Below, in pieces: positions 1 through 8,823 of a DNA stretch of 64,000 nucleotides (position 1 is the stretch's first letter; every line of letters begins with the position of its first letter). This stretch comes from Dictyobacter kobayashii. Its GTDB lineage: Bacteria; Chloroflexota; Ktedonobacteria; Ktedonobacterales; Ktedonobacteraceae. The notes under the pieces are model-generated. The model was not told where the DNA came from, searched no databases, and saw only the letters and a program-made list of their open reading frames with translations. A program made the translations under genes and the position numbers. Location: the NCBI RefSeq assembly GCF_003967555.1, contig NZ_BIFS01000002.1, forward strand, positions 434,001-498,000. Direction: 5' to 3'.

Positions 1-1789
1 AGAAGGTTACAAGCTTAAGATTTGTCGTTGTATCCCATACCTCCACCGCACTCTCATGGCTGGCGTACGCAAATCGTCTACCATCGGGCGACCAGCCGAC
101 AGTGGTCACGGCCGATAAGTAACGATAGCTCAACACTTCACGATTAACGGACGTATCCCACATCTCTACCATACCATCTTCTCTTCCACATGCGACACGC
201 GAGCTATTGTACATACTGGTAGCAGGCTCAAATCTAGAGGAAGATGAATAGATATTCGGTGACCAGCCGACGCTCAAGACCCTGGCGGGCTGGCTGCGGT
301 ACAATGCGATGCCTCTGCCGGTGGCAGCTTCCCAGGTCTGTATGGATACATCATCACCACCCGAGACTATATGATAGCCACGCCCATAAGGGGTTGAGAT
401 TTCATATGGTGACCAGGCCAGTGCATTTACACTGCCTGTATGCCCGCGATAAATGGTGAGAGGCTGGCCCGTTGTTGCATCCCACACATGTACAACACCA
501 TCGCTGGCCGCGGTGGCAATGATATGATGCGCAGGCGACCAGGCCAGTGCATTAATGGCGCTACCAGTATGGCCGCGATATGTGGCTAGCAAGCGTCCAG
601 TAGCGAAATCCCAGATCCGCACATGCGCATCATTTCCGACCGTAGCAATACGGCTACCATCAAATGACCATGCAGCTGCATGCACGATATTAGCTATATC
701 TTGATAGATCTGACGTCTCTCCCCCGTCAAAGCATCCCACACATGTACCAGCCGATCATCACTCACAGACACAATACTGGCATTATCAGGCGACCATGAT
801 AACGACCTTACAGTATTGAGGTGGCCATGATACCCTCCAATCACGGTCCCGGCTGGCGCGGATTGCGCCATGGAGGCGGGGGCTCTTAAAGAGATTGGTG
901 GGGGAGTAGCGGGCTTCTTTAATGAAGGGATCGGGGCGGTGGGCGCGCTGGCCAGGACCGATTTTCCACCCTGTTCTGAAAACTGGCTGGCCTGCTCTAA
1001 CGCAACGGCAAAGGCTCTCACACTACCAAAACGCTGACCCGGATCTTTCTCTAAGGCGGTCATGACTACGTGTTCAACATCTGGCGTAATGGCGGGTATT
1101 ATGCTCCGTAATGAGGGAGGAGCAACCGCCAGGTGCTGCGAGATCATCTCGGTCATCGAACCTTGAAACGGTCGTCGGCCACTTAGCCACTCGTAGGCGA
1201 TTATGCCCAATGAATATTGATCACTGGCCGGGCGCGGTTGACCCTGAATTTGCTCAGGCGCCATATATGGTAAGGTACCTGCTACATCCTGGAGGTTTTG
1301 ATATTGCATCGTCTGCACCATCAATGCAATCCCAAAATCACTGAGTAACACCTCATTGCGCCGCCCCAATAATATATTCTCAGGCTTGATATCTCGGTGA
1401 ACTAGCTTGTCATCATGGGCATACTGTAGTGCCTCAGCTATCTGCTTGATATAAGAAACGATAGTGGACAATGGAAGCACAGTTCCGGGCACATAACGCT
1501 GCCGAAGCGTACCATTAGGTGCATAATCCAGGACCAGGAACGGCGTATTGCTGTCTACCCCAAAATCCAGGACGCGCACAATATTTGGATGGACAAGGCG
1601 GGCAATATTGCGGGCTTCTGTATAGAATAAATCAACCGGATAATTCTCCGTTTGCGTTTTAAGTACCTTGATTGCGGCCTGTGTACTGAGATAGATATGC
1701 TCCCCAAGATAAACCTGGGCGAAGGCTCCCTCTCCCAAAAGACGAGTCAATTGGTAGTTACCAAGCTGCCTCCCCGTGTAATCAGACAT
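1..1789 (-). CDS. Ser/Thr protein kinase with WD40 repeats (3' end outside window)
   Basis: Reading the minus strand from an ATG at 1789 gives an open frame to the window edge (596 codons, no stop). Residues 1-270 are a Hanks-type kinase: glycine loop GEGAF (19-23), catalytic lysine in AIKVLK (K41), HRDIKPEN (131-138), DFG (151-153) and APEQ (177-180). A Pro/Ala-rich linker (about 290-340) follows, then at least five WD40 blades marked by repeated AWSP and WDA/TTG motifs. No membrane segment is seen between the kinase and the propeller, so the protein is probably cytosolic, unlike PASTA-type kinases. By family it phosphorylates Ser/Thr, with the WD40 part as sensor or scaffold; substrate unknown. 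The C-terminus lies beyond position 1. Confidence 0.93.
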   Translation of the reverse strand, partial: MSDYTGRQLGNYQLTRLLGEGAFAQVYLGEHIYLSTQAAIKVLKTQTENYPVDLFYTEARNIARLVHPNIVRVLDFGVDSNTPFLVLDYAPNGTLRQRYVPGTVLPLSTIVSYIKQIAEALQYAHDDKLVHRDIKPENILLGRRNEVLLSDFGIALMVQTMQYQNLQDVAGTLPYMAPEQIQGQPRPASDQYSLGIIAYEWLSGRRPFQGSMTEMISQHLAVAPPSLRSIIPAITPDVEHVVMTALEKDPGQRFGSVRAFAVALEQASQFSEQGGKSVLASAPTAPIPSLKKPATPPPISLRAPASMAQSAPAGTVIGGYHGHLNTVRSLSWSPDNASIVSVSDDRLVHVWDALTGERRQIYQDIANIVHAAAWSFDGSRIATVGNDAHVRIWDFATGRLLATYRGHTGSAINALAWSPAHHIIATAASDGVVHVWDATTGQPLTIYRGHTGSVNALAWSPYEISTPYGRGYHIVSGGDDVSIQTWEAATGRGIALYRSQPARVLSVGWSPNIYSSSSRFEPATSMYNSSRVACGREDGMVEMWDTSVNREVLSYRYLSAVTTVGWSPDGRRFAYASHESAVEVWDTTTNLKLVTF

Positions 1790-1977
1790 ACACAACCTCG
1801 CTCGAATAATACTCCTTTTGCTTCATATCTTACATGATTCCTTATAATTTTCCACAACGCTGCTCACGCAATATCATGATTTTTCATGCCTAAGGCACAC
1901 ATATACAAATTCCCATTAGCATGGGAAGCGCGTCGCTCGTGTGCGAGCATGCGCTGACGCACCCGCACGTTTTTTCT

Positions 1978-2022
1978 TACGTGGTGCGAAAAGTGCGCTG
2001 GGCGCACTTTTCGCACCACGTA
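1978..2022. repeat. Perfect palindrome, family A
   Basis: Arms 1978-1998 and 2002-2022 are perfect inverted repeats (21 bp) with a 3-nt loop; the core of each arm is GGTGCGAAAAGTGCGC. Near-identical palindromes occur at 11905-11965 and 37552-37606, and a single arm at about 6766-6795, each beside a T-run and a GC-rich block containing CGCCCGCAC-like sequence. The site lies in a 900-bp gene-free gap. It could be a REP-like or MITE-derived element or a structured RNA. Confidence 0.85.
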
Positions 2023-2232
2023 TATGGCTTCTTGAGCGCTCACAATAGCTTCCACCTATTGATGCATAGGGGGCGCATTCGCTCACTTTTCGCACCACGT
2101 ATATGGCTTCTTGAGCGCTCACAATAGCTTCCACCTATTGATGCATAGGGGCCATTCGCTCACTTTTCGCACCACGTATATGGCTTCTTGAGCGCTCACA
2201 ATAGCTTCCACCTATTGATGCATAGGGGGCGC
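2005..2232. repeat. Three tandem ~77-79 bp repeats
   Basis: Copies begin at 2005, 2084 and 2161, each starting CACTTTTCGCACCACG and ending near GATGCATAGGGG. The first two are 79 and 77 bp and differ mainly in the number of bases after the G run. Each starts with one arm of the family A palindrome, so the array seems to have grown by duplicating half of that palindrome plus its flank. The small ORFs crossing this array do not look coding. Confidence 0.9.
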
Positions 2233-2255
2233 GAATGCGCCCCCTATGCATCAAT
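2214..2255. repeat. 19-bp perfect inverted repeat
   Basis: Arms 2214-2232 and 2237-2255 (ATTGATGCATAGGGGGCGC and its complement) flank a 4-nt loop. The left arm is the end of the third tandem repeat, so the tandem unit is one arm of this hairpin. It is followed by AAAACAGG and a GC-rich block, an order also seen after the palindromes at 6653 and 37552. Confidence 0.85.
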
Positions 2256-2637
2256 AAATAAAACAGGGGCGGCCGCGCATGCGGACGCCTGTGCAGGGGC
2301 GCGTAAACGCCCCAGGGAAAAGTGTGTCTGACACTCTCTCAGGCCTATGACTATTTTAAAACTTGTTTGTAAATAAAGTCTGTGAACTAGATGACATAAT
2401 GTATGTCATCTACGACCAGGCGGGAACATATTCAAAGCTCACGAGATTCTCGCTTAGATGAGCACAGTGGCTCATGTCTAAAGCATATCATAAAGAAAAC
2501 CTATAGGTACAACCTTCAACGACCGCTGCTTTTCCACATTTGCACCTCCTCTTTTAACGCGAGCAACACACCAATAAACAACCTCGCTATACGTGGACAT
2601 ACACACGATCACGCTACAGAATAATGCTTTTTTTACT
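2256..2637. other. Gene-free stretch with GC-rich block and short inverted repeat
   Basis: 2262-2325 is a GC-rich segment with a small hairpin (GGGGCG...CGCCCC near 2297-2314). An 11-bp inverted repeat with a 3-nt loop lies at 2388-2412 (TAGATGACATA and complement). The rest shows no convincing coding frame: the longest ORF has no ribosome site and no recognisable content. Confidence 0.5.
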
Positions 2638-2680
2638 GGTGTTGTGTTGCGCAAAATCTAATTTTGCGCAACACAACACC
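2638..2680. terminator. 20-bp hairpin downstream of the phosphotransferase gene
   Basis: Perfect arms 2638-2657 and 2661-2680 (GGTGTTGTGTTGCGCAAAAT and complement) with loop CTA. It begins 7 nt past the stop of the minus-strand gene at 2688, a terminator-like place. The U tract on the minus strand is not clear, so it could also be a REP-like palindrome. Confidence 0.55.
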
Positions 2681-2687
2681 CTTTCTA

Positions 2688-3602
2688 TTACATTTTAATA
2701 GCATTCAATAGGTTCACAAAGTAGAGCCCTTCGTATTCCAACTTCCCTGTATCTTCTACACTCCATATGACTGACAGGACTGCCTGGGCAAGTGCCCAGC
2801 TATGGATACGTTCTTTGTCAAAGCCCAGTTCGGCCGCTAGCTGGTCTATACGCCGTACAGTCAGTGCCCTGGGATCGGAGATCGAGAGGATATCGGGCCA
2901 GAAATTACGCAATATAGCCCCGGTCTCAAACGCAGGCTCACCAATTACCCCTTTGGGGTCCACCGCCAGCCATGTGTCACGCTCCGAGGATAGAATGTTG
3001 TCCTGGTGCAGATCTCCATGCAACAAGACAGGCTCGGCCATAGAGGCACTGAGTTCCTGATAGAGCCTCTCGGCCTTATCAAATATCTGGGCCGGGATCG
3101 GACCAGTTCCGCCTTGATACTGCTCACGCAGCTCGGCGAAGGCCTGGCCCCAATCGCCAATGGTGGGAAATGCATAATGTTGCTCAGACAATGGATGCCA
3201 TAATTTGCGCATCACGCTTACCGCGGCCGAGATCGCTCTTTCGTCATCCTCTACTACACGCAAGGAGAGGCCTGGCTTCAGGCGTTCCATCAGCATGATC
3301 GCTTCGGATTCATCATAGGCCAGTAGCTGCGCCATCCCTTTGCCATCAAAGTGCTGAAGGGCCTGTGGCTGGGCGGGAAATTCGTCGGTCAGGCCAGTTT
3401 TCAACATGACTTCGCTGCCGTCAGCGCGTACCGCTGGCGCGACATAGTTGAATGACAGATTGGGTACCGGCTCACCAATGGTTACATTCCAGCGTTCTTC
3501 GTAGGTAGCCAGGATGGTTGGTAATCTCTTCAGCCAGGTGCGGCCTTCCTCTCCAAATTGGGTAAGCATGAAATTGGCAAATTTTTCAGGTATGCTAAAC
3601 AA
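2688..3602 (-). CDS. APH(6)-type aminoglycoside / hydroxyurea phosphotransferase
   Basis: The 304-residue protein has the streptomycin 6-kinase signature: a likely ATP-binding lysine near residue 68 (VMLKTG), the catalytic HGDLHQDN segment at 195-202 and DPKG at 215-218. The WLAVDPKGVIGEPAFE stretch is typical of the APH(6)/hydroxyurea kinase family (PF04655). The family phosphorylates streptomycin or small hydroxylated compounds with ATP in the cytoplasm. Environmental members are often of unknown substrate, so resistance is an inference. The best start is TTG at 3602, with AGGAG about 8 nt upstream; no nearer ATG has an equal ribosome site. It stands alone and ends just before a hairpin. 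Confidence 0.88.
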   Translation of the reverse strand: MFSIPEKFANFMLTQFGEEGRTWLKRLPTILATYEERWNVTIGEPVPNLSFNYVAPAVRADGSEVMLKTGLTDEFPAQPQALQHFDGKGMAQLLAYDESEAIMLMERLKPGLSLRVVEDDERAISAAVSVMRKLWHPLSEQHYAFPTIGDWGQAFAELREQYQGGTGPIPAQIFDKAERLYQELSASMAEPVLLHGDLHQDNILSSERDTWLAVDPKGVIGEPAFETGAILRNFWPDILSISDPRALTVRRIDQLAAELGFDKERIHSWALAQAVLSVIWSVEDTGKLEYEGLYFVNLLNAIKM

Positions 3603-3968
3603 AACTATTTCTCCTCTTCATTACCAGCTTTATGATCTGATCTATGGGCAATTTTTAGCGAGAAAATCCCAGATTTTTAACCACTAATTGTGGAAGAGGT
3701 TGCGGGGGAGCTCGAATTGATGCTGGCAGCTCTACACATGGCAGGGGAATCCGGATTGGAGAGGTTGCGGATATACAACAAAAATACTGCTCAGTAGCTA
3801 ATATACTGCTGAGTTGAGGCTGTACCTTTATGTGCCATACGGCGTGTCAGCGTCAATAATGTTTGAACATGCAGCGTTTCCTTTTCAGCGATTTTTTGAA
3901 ATTATACCTTGCTTCATCCAATAGGTGCAAGAGGCATATTTGCGCTTCTATTGGCTCGCTTCAATGCT
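3603..3968. other. Intergenic region, no gene seen
   Basis: 366 bp between a phosphotransferase start and the end of a small hypothetical gene. It must hold the promoter of the phosphotransferase on the minus strand, but no clear -35/-10 pair was recognised. No palindrome or repeat of the kinds found elsewhere was noticed. Confidence 0.4.
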
Positions 3969-4229
3969 CTAACCTGGCTTGATATTCCTTTTTCTGTAGG
4001 CGGCTTCAATGGTGACCTCTTCTGAAACACGCTTTAATTGTGCTTCAGTATCTCCTAGCTTCAGAGCGCCGCTCTTGCGCTGGGCCTCCTGTAACGCTTC
4101 TTTCTGGGTACGCCTGCCCAGAATTTCTTCTTCGAGCCGAGTTTTGCGCTCCATTTCATCCAGATCAGGCATGATGCCTACTTGTTGGGGTGTTGTTGAC
4201 TGCCGCCCTTTGAATAAAAACCTGAACAT
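3969..4229 (-). CDS. Small hypothetical coiled-coil protein
   Basis: An 86-residue product read from the ATG at 4229, preceded by GAAAGG at suitable spacing; a further upstream ATG at 4256 lacks one. The sequence is charged and rich in Glu, Arg, Lys and Gln from about residue 25 on, with heptad-like spacing (EMERKTRLEEE, LKRVSEEV), suggesting one helix or coiled coil. There is no signal peptide or membrane segment. No family was recognised. It lies downstream of the sigma/PQQ pair on the same strand, separated by a hairpin. It could be a real small protein or a chance ORF; composition favours a real one. Confidence 0.5.
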   Translation of the reverse strand: MFRFLFKGRQSTTPQQVGIMPDLDEMERKTRLEEEILGRRTQKEALQEAQRKSGALKLGDTEAQLKRVSEEVTIEAAYRKRNIKPG

Positions 4230-4378
4230 GCATTTTGCCTTTCGAGAGGGCCACACTCATTACCTGGTCGTTACTACTACATTGAATCCATCGCTTATTA
4301 CTACGTTGGGAGATCATGATAGTTTTGCTATCGTACACTATGCTTCCCGCTAAAATCAAATCGACTTCCTCATATAGC

Positions 4379-4430
4379 GCCGAGAGACATAGCCCGGCAG
4401 TGTCGACGCTGCCGGGCTATGTCTCTCGGC
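4379..4430. terminator. 22-bp perfect hairpin after the PQQ gene
   Basis: Arms 4379-4400 and 4409-4430 (GCCGAGAGACATAGCCCGGC plus two bases, and complement) are perfect, around a GTCGAC centre. It is 43 bp downstream of the stop of the minus-strand propeller gene. There is no U tract, so it may act as a terminator, an mRNA-stabilising end or a repeat. Confidence 0.6.
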
Positions 4431-4472
4431 AACCAACATTGGTGCGCATAATCTCTTTACATTGTACAGATT

Positions 4473-6019
4473 TTAATATGCAAAGCTTACTTGCCAGAGC
4501 TGTTTACAGGTGGGTGAGAAGCCGGTAAATGTATAAGTTAGAGCTTGCGTTGAGGTTCCACCGCTAAGATTCATATAAACAAATGTGCCATCGCGCCGCA
4601 CAGTCACCGGCCAGGTCATAAGCTCTATATTACTGGCTTGCTGCTGGGGATCTGGATACTGCCCTTTCGTCTTTCCCTGCTGTAGATCAATCGTGACTAA
4701 CCCTTTGATGTGCTGCGTATAGCTGTTATCGCTTTGTAGCACAAACTCACCTAACTTGAGTAGCAAGGTATTCGAATTTAAGGTAGTCATCTCAAAGACT
4801 GCATCATCTAGATGCTTCTGCCAGAGTTCTTTGCGCTCTCGGATATTATAAGCGTGCAACACTTTCGTATTTGACGCACTATAATAAACAATACCGTTCT
4901 GCAGGCTATCTATGTAACCGGCTCTGCTTAATGGGTCCGCTGTCCACAAGTTCTCTCCCGTCGTCACATCAAAAGCCTGCATGCCCCCTCTAAGCCTGTC
5001 CGCTTAGAGAACCTTACCAGCATGATGCCATCGGAAACCTGGATATCTATTATGACTGTATTTGCATCGCTGGTGAGCCGCCTTTTCCATTGTTGTTGCC
5101 CGGTGCTCAAATCAATGGCCGCGACCTCTGTCATACCTACCACATAAAAGATATTATGATCAGTATAGGAGCTGAATTTAGCACCAAAGGGCAGTGGATA
5201 GGTGTGCAGGAGGCTGCCATTTCCTGGCCGTAGCTCATAGAGCTCTCCCCGTGCGGCTATTGCGTATAATCTATCATTCCACACTAGCGGTGGACCACTT
5301 TTTAATACACCGGGCATCAATTGATCCCAACGGACTTTACCCGTCGTTGCATCTATAGCAAAAACCTCATTCTCTGCCGTAGCATAGACTGTGTCTCCAT
5401 CCACGACCATACCACTGGAAAACGCTTCAGATGAAGGCAAGTCATAAGACCAGATAAGTTTTTTAGCGCTGGTATCGAGACGCACCACGGTTTTTTCGTT
5501 AAAAACTGTATAGAATCCAGCGGGTGTGGGCTTTTTTACGGCTGTAGGTGTTGTAGTTGGTTTCGCAACCACTCGATTGCCCGGATGCGCATTATTCACA
5601 GCAAAGATAGCCAGCATGCTACCCAGTACCAGGATGGCGACTAACCCTGAAAGAATGGTTACCCTGCGTTGTCTACCATGACGTTTAGTCCTTTGTGGCG
5701 GGTTCATCGCTGATTGTATAGATGGTTGGGCAGCTATCTTCAACGTTTCTTGCTCTGCAATCCTGGTATTATCTTCTTGCACATGCATAGTTGCGCTATA
5801 CGCTTCGTAGGCAGCAGCCAGGCGGGCCCTTGTTTGCTCTAGCCTTTGCTTATCATCCTGTGCAAAATTTTGTAAATCATGAATCAGGCGTGCATTCAGG
5901 GTATCTTGCAGATCGCTGTCTTCGGTCAACGCCACCCAGCGTGGATCTTGTCGACTGGTCAGATATGCAATCTGCTCATCGATTGTTTCTGGGGGGAACA
6001 GATCTTCAGGCTGTCTCAT
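4473..6019 (-). CDS. Membrane-anchored PQQ-like beta-propeller protein, frameshifted; putative anti-sigma partner
   Basis: Two overlapping frames (4964-6019 and 4473-4982) together encode one protein. The first gives a cytosolic segment (1-118), one membrane helix (about 119-141, ILSGLVAILVLGSMLAIF) and outer propeller blades with DATTGKVRW and DLSTGQQQW motifs. The second resumes with AFDVTTGENLW. The frame breaks at a run of five G (plus-strand C 4984-4988); one more G joins the halves into 515 residues. The ATG overlaps the stop of the sigma gene (ATGA), so the pair is translationally coupled. By analogy with sigma/anti-sigma operons, the cytosolic N-terminus probably holds the sigma factor while the propeller senses outside the cell. 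No ZAS-type HxxxCxxC motif is visible, so this role is inferred. Confidence 0.8.
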
Positions 6020-6570
6020 CTTTGCTCTCCTTCCTGCTGCTGATACATGCCGCGTAGATAGTTGAGGGCACGCGATAATAAGACGCGTACAAGATTGTCA
6101 CTTTTGTTCAGCCGTTGTGCTATCTCTTTTGAGCGCAAACCATGCCCAAAACGCAGTCGCACAATCTCTTGCTGTAGTTCAGAGAGCTTGGAAATATTTT
6201 CTCTTAGAAGTGCATGTTCTTCATTGCGTAAAACTACATGTTCAGGCATGCGCCCATCATCTTCATAGAGAAACGGAGTAAATTGTTCATCATCAATGGA
6301 TTGCGCCGGGTGGTTGACACGGTGTCGATAGTGGTCTACGCCTTTGTTATGCGCAATCCGCCGCAGCCAGGCCAGCTGTTCTGCTTCGGGCCAGTTGAGC
6401 CATACTGGCTTCTCCATCGCCGCGATAAATACGTCCAGTACCAAATCATGCGCATCTTCTTGCGATTGTGCGAAACGTGACACGATACGCAAAATAATGT
6501 ATGCATAGCGGTCATACAGTAGCGCTACTGGTGAGGCATCGAAGGATGATTTATTATCTATCTGATGCAT
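6016..6570 (-). CDS. ECF-type RNA polymerase sigma factor
   Basis: A 184-residue sigma-70 family protein. Region 2 is near residues 18-85 (ALLYDRYAYIILRIV, then the DAHDLVLDVF helix). Region 4 is near 120-175 (LSELQQEIVRLRFGHGL, then KEIAQRLNKSDNLVRVLLSRAL, the -35-binding helix-turn-helix). The start is placed at the ATG at 6570, which has GAGGA just upstream; a TTG four codons earlier overlaps that ribosome site. It is followed by the membrane propeller gene with a 4-nt overlap, so the two probably form an autoregulated signalling unit. Target promoters are unknown. Confidence 0.92.
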   Translation of the reverse strand: MHQIDNKSSFDASPVALLYDRYAYIILRIVSRFAQSQEDAHDLVLDVFIAAMEKPVWLNWPEAEQLAWLRRIAHNKGVDHYRHRVNHPAQSIDDEQFTPFLYEDDGRMPEHVVLRNEEHALLRENISKLSELQQEIVRLRFGHGLRSKEIAQRLNKSDNLVRVLLSRALNYLRGMYQQQEGEQR

Positions 6571-6652
6571 CTCTTTCCTCAAATTTTATTTCTGCTTATT
6601 TATCGTTGGTACTGACAAAATGTTAACAGTTCTTTCAGCATAACACTTTCTT

Positions 6653-6714
6653 TGTTTTATTATGCAGTGTGTGAAATGCATTATGAAGCATTTCACACAC
6701 TGCATAATAAAACA
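6653..6714. repeat. 27-bp perfect inverted repeat
   Basis: Arms 6653-6679 and 6688-6714 (TTTTATTATGCAGTGTGTG core) are perfect, with an 8-nt loop. It lies upstream of the sigma gene on the minus strand. The right arm ends in AAAACA and runs into a GC-rich block, as at 2255 and 37606. Confidence 0.85.
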
Positions 6715-6796
6715 GGTGCGGGCGCGCCGATGCAAAGGCGCGGACGTGCGCTCGCGCCCGAGCTTTTTTTCTTGTGTGGTGCAAAAAGTGCGCTGT
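6715..6796. repeat. GC-rich block plus single arm of family A palindrome
   Basis: GGTGCGGGCGCGCC and a C/G-rich segment are followed by a T-run and TTGTGTGGTGCAAAAAGTGC, which matches one arm of the palindromes at 1978, 11905 and 37552. The second arm is missing here. This looks like a partial or decayed copy. Confidence 0.65.
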
Positions 6797-6818
6797 GATC
6801 ATAAAGATCATGAGGATC

Positions 6819-6875
6819 AGACACATACAAAGAGCTGAAATACATTTTTTGTATTTCAGCTCTTTGTATGTGTCT
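6819..6875. terminator. 25-bp hairpin downstream of MFS gene
   Basis: Arms 6819-6843 and 6851-6875 (core ACACATACAAAGAGCTGAAA) enclose a T-rich loop. It is 10 bp past the stop of the minus-strand transporter gene, a position fitting a terminator, though the loop rather than the tail is T-rich. Confidence 0.6.
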
Positions 6876-6885
6876 TTAAAATTGC

Positions 6886-8189
6886 TTATGCTACACTTTC
6901 GACTATCGGTAACTGAATGGTAGGAAGCTCGTAAATGGGCTGCTCAACCTGCTCCAGTTGTTGCTGCCGATAGGCGACAATCTTCTGTTCTTTCTGGTTG
7001 GCCAGGTAGTAAGGGAAGGCTACGAGCAAACACAGGAGCGCGGGTATCATCATACTCTCGCGCGCACCCATGAATGGGATGAGCATTCCAATTGATAATG
7101 GAATAGTCATTCCTGCAAAGCCTGAGCTAACCATAACTACGCTGGATACCAGGGCCGGTACCCGGTCGAAGCGCCGGGTGGCGATGGCCTGTAAGGTTGG
7201 GAAAATCGGTCCCAGAAAGAGCCCTTCACCAAAGCTGGCGATGAAACAGATGATCGGTGCATGCATGCAGGCGATCAATAAGACGCCGCAAGCGCCTCCA
7301 CCAAGCATACTGATGTAGAGCAACTGGGCGTTGGTGAGATGGCCTCGCTTCATTAAGCGTGCTACCAACAGCCGTCCGGCAGTTATGCCGACCCAGAACA
7401 GTGTGGCCGCTGGCGTTGCCATCTGGACACTGATGTTAGATTCCTGGCTGATCGCTGTCACTACCCAGTTGCTAAAACCAGATTCAGCCCCGACATAGAG
7501 GCAGACCTGCAAGGCGATAAACCAGAGTAAGGTCTGTTTGAATGCTTGCCCGGGCTTATCAGGCATGAGTGCCGGGGGGCAACGAGTGCCCCGGTGCTGG
7601 CGGTCACCAGAACTGGTTTTGTTTGAAAGCGTAAGACGTAAAATGTCATAAAGCACAGCAGGCCTGTGACTGCTGTACCAAGAAATGCCAGTAGCGGACT
7701 GCCCGCTAATGACAATGCATACGACAGTAAAATCGGTGCCAGCAATGAGCCGATGCCGACTGAACCGTGCAGCATGTTCAATTTTTCACCTAGCTTGTCT
7801 CCGAAATTCAGCGTCAGGGTCATGGCAATACCAATATTTATGAGCCCTGCGCTCATACCCTGGAGCATCTCGGCTCCAAGCCAGACATTGAATTGCCTGG
7901 CTAATGGGATCAAGACGCTAGCAATGACTAAACCACCCAGGCCAGTCATTACGATCACTCTTGATCCAACTCTTCTAATCAATGCGTTACTTACTATAAC
8001 TGCGATAATTGTTCCTAGTGAACTTACCGTGAAAATGAGTCCGGCTGTGCTCGTTGCGATATGCGTATTCTGTGCTAAAATCACTAAGCTTGCCCCGGGC
8101 AGTACCCCCAGTAGTCCATTTGCGATAAACGTGAAACAGCAAGCAAAAAAAAGCAACGTCTGGTTTGTGCGTATGGTTCCGTATGACAT
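6886..8189 (-). CDS. MFS transporter, frameshifted
   Basis: Frames 7461-8189 and 6886-7656 encode the N- and C-halves of one 12-helix major facilitator protein (434 residues when joined). The first half carries about six hydrophobic helices from residue 10 on, with the loop motif NALIRRVGSR. The second half resumes in helix 7 (LLWFIALQVCLYVG) and includes GRLLVARLMKRG. The break is at a run of six bases (plus-strand G 7574-7579); one extra base restores the frame. The C-terminal tail is long and Gln-rich (about 40 residues). Sequence alone does not give the substrate; sugar/fucose-type permeases look most similar. It is a single gene, facing away from the LuxR regulator. Confidence 0.82.
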
Positions 8190-8823
8190 GAAAAACTACA
8201 ACCCTCATCTGTAGTTGCAAATGGGACATCAAAAATGTTGTGTTTGTCTTTTGATCAATCTACTTGTTGATCTATTTATAGTGGTACATTATTTATGTAT
8301 TTACGCCACATGGCGCAGGACATCAACTCGTCCTCGTTTAGCTGGGGAAATGATCGCGTTATCTACTCCGGAACCTATGAGAGCGTGTATAGCGCACACG
8401 GATATACACTTGTTATTAGATGGGTAATATCAGTTCTGTCTGATATGAAGATGCAGGTGTTCACTTACGCCAGTGCAACACCATAGCTTGTACCACCGTT
8501 TGATTCCATCACAGCACTGTATTTTACCTTTATCAATACTGCGATGCTTACAGGACATTGGTATTAGATCAGATGTAATTTCTATCTTCTATCTCTCTGT
8601 CTGTCACTAAAAATTCTACATCTCAACCTGCGGAATTGCAACACAACGGCACCAATATTGGAGATAGAATTATGTTGATTTCACCCCTTTATGTTTCCCA
8701 AATAAGAGCTTATTATGTGAGAATACAATTCTCATGCTGGCTTGCGTGGCTTGTTACTCTCTTTTATACTCTTAGAGAGGGATTGCTTTGGGGAACAAAA
8801 TGAGCAATATGAGAGGATGAGCC
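8190..8823. other. Long divergent intergenic region
   Basis: 634 bp between the divergent MFS and LuxR genes. It should carry both promoters. A 63-codon frame at 8295-8486 has no ribosome site or recognisable content and was not called. No strong palindrome or repeat family member was seen. Confidence 0.4.

Noticed and set aside
1864..2134. Small ORFs on both strands in the repeat region
   Set aside because: They are made of the tandem and palindromic repeats, repeat the same peptide (EAIVSAQEAIYVVRK) in two frames and have no ribosome site.
2403..2624. 73-codon plus-strand ORF
   Set aside because: No ribosome site, odd composition and no recognisable content.
4165..4359. Alternative minus-strand ORF upstream of the small coiled-coil gene
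   Set aside because: It overlaps in another frame and lacks a ribosome site, whereas the 4229 start has one.
8295..8486. 63-codon ORF in the MFS/LuxR gap
   Set aside because: No ribosome site and no similarity recognised; left as intergenic.
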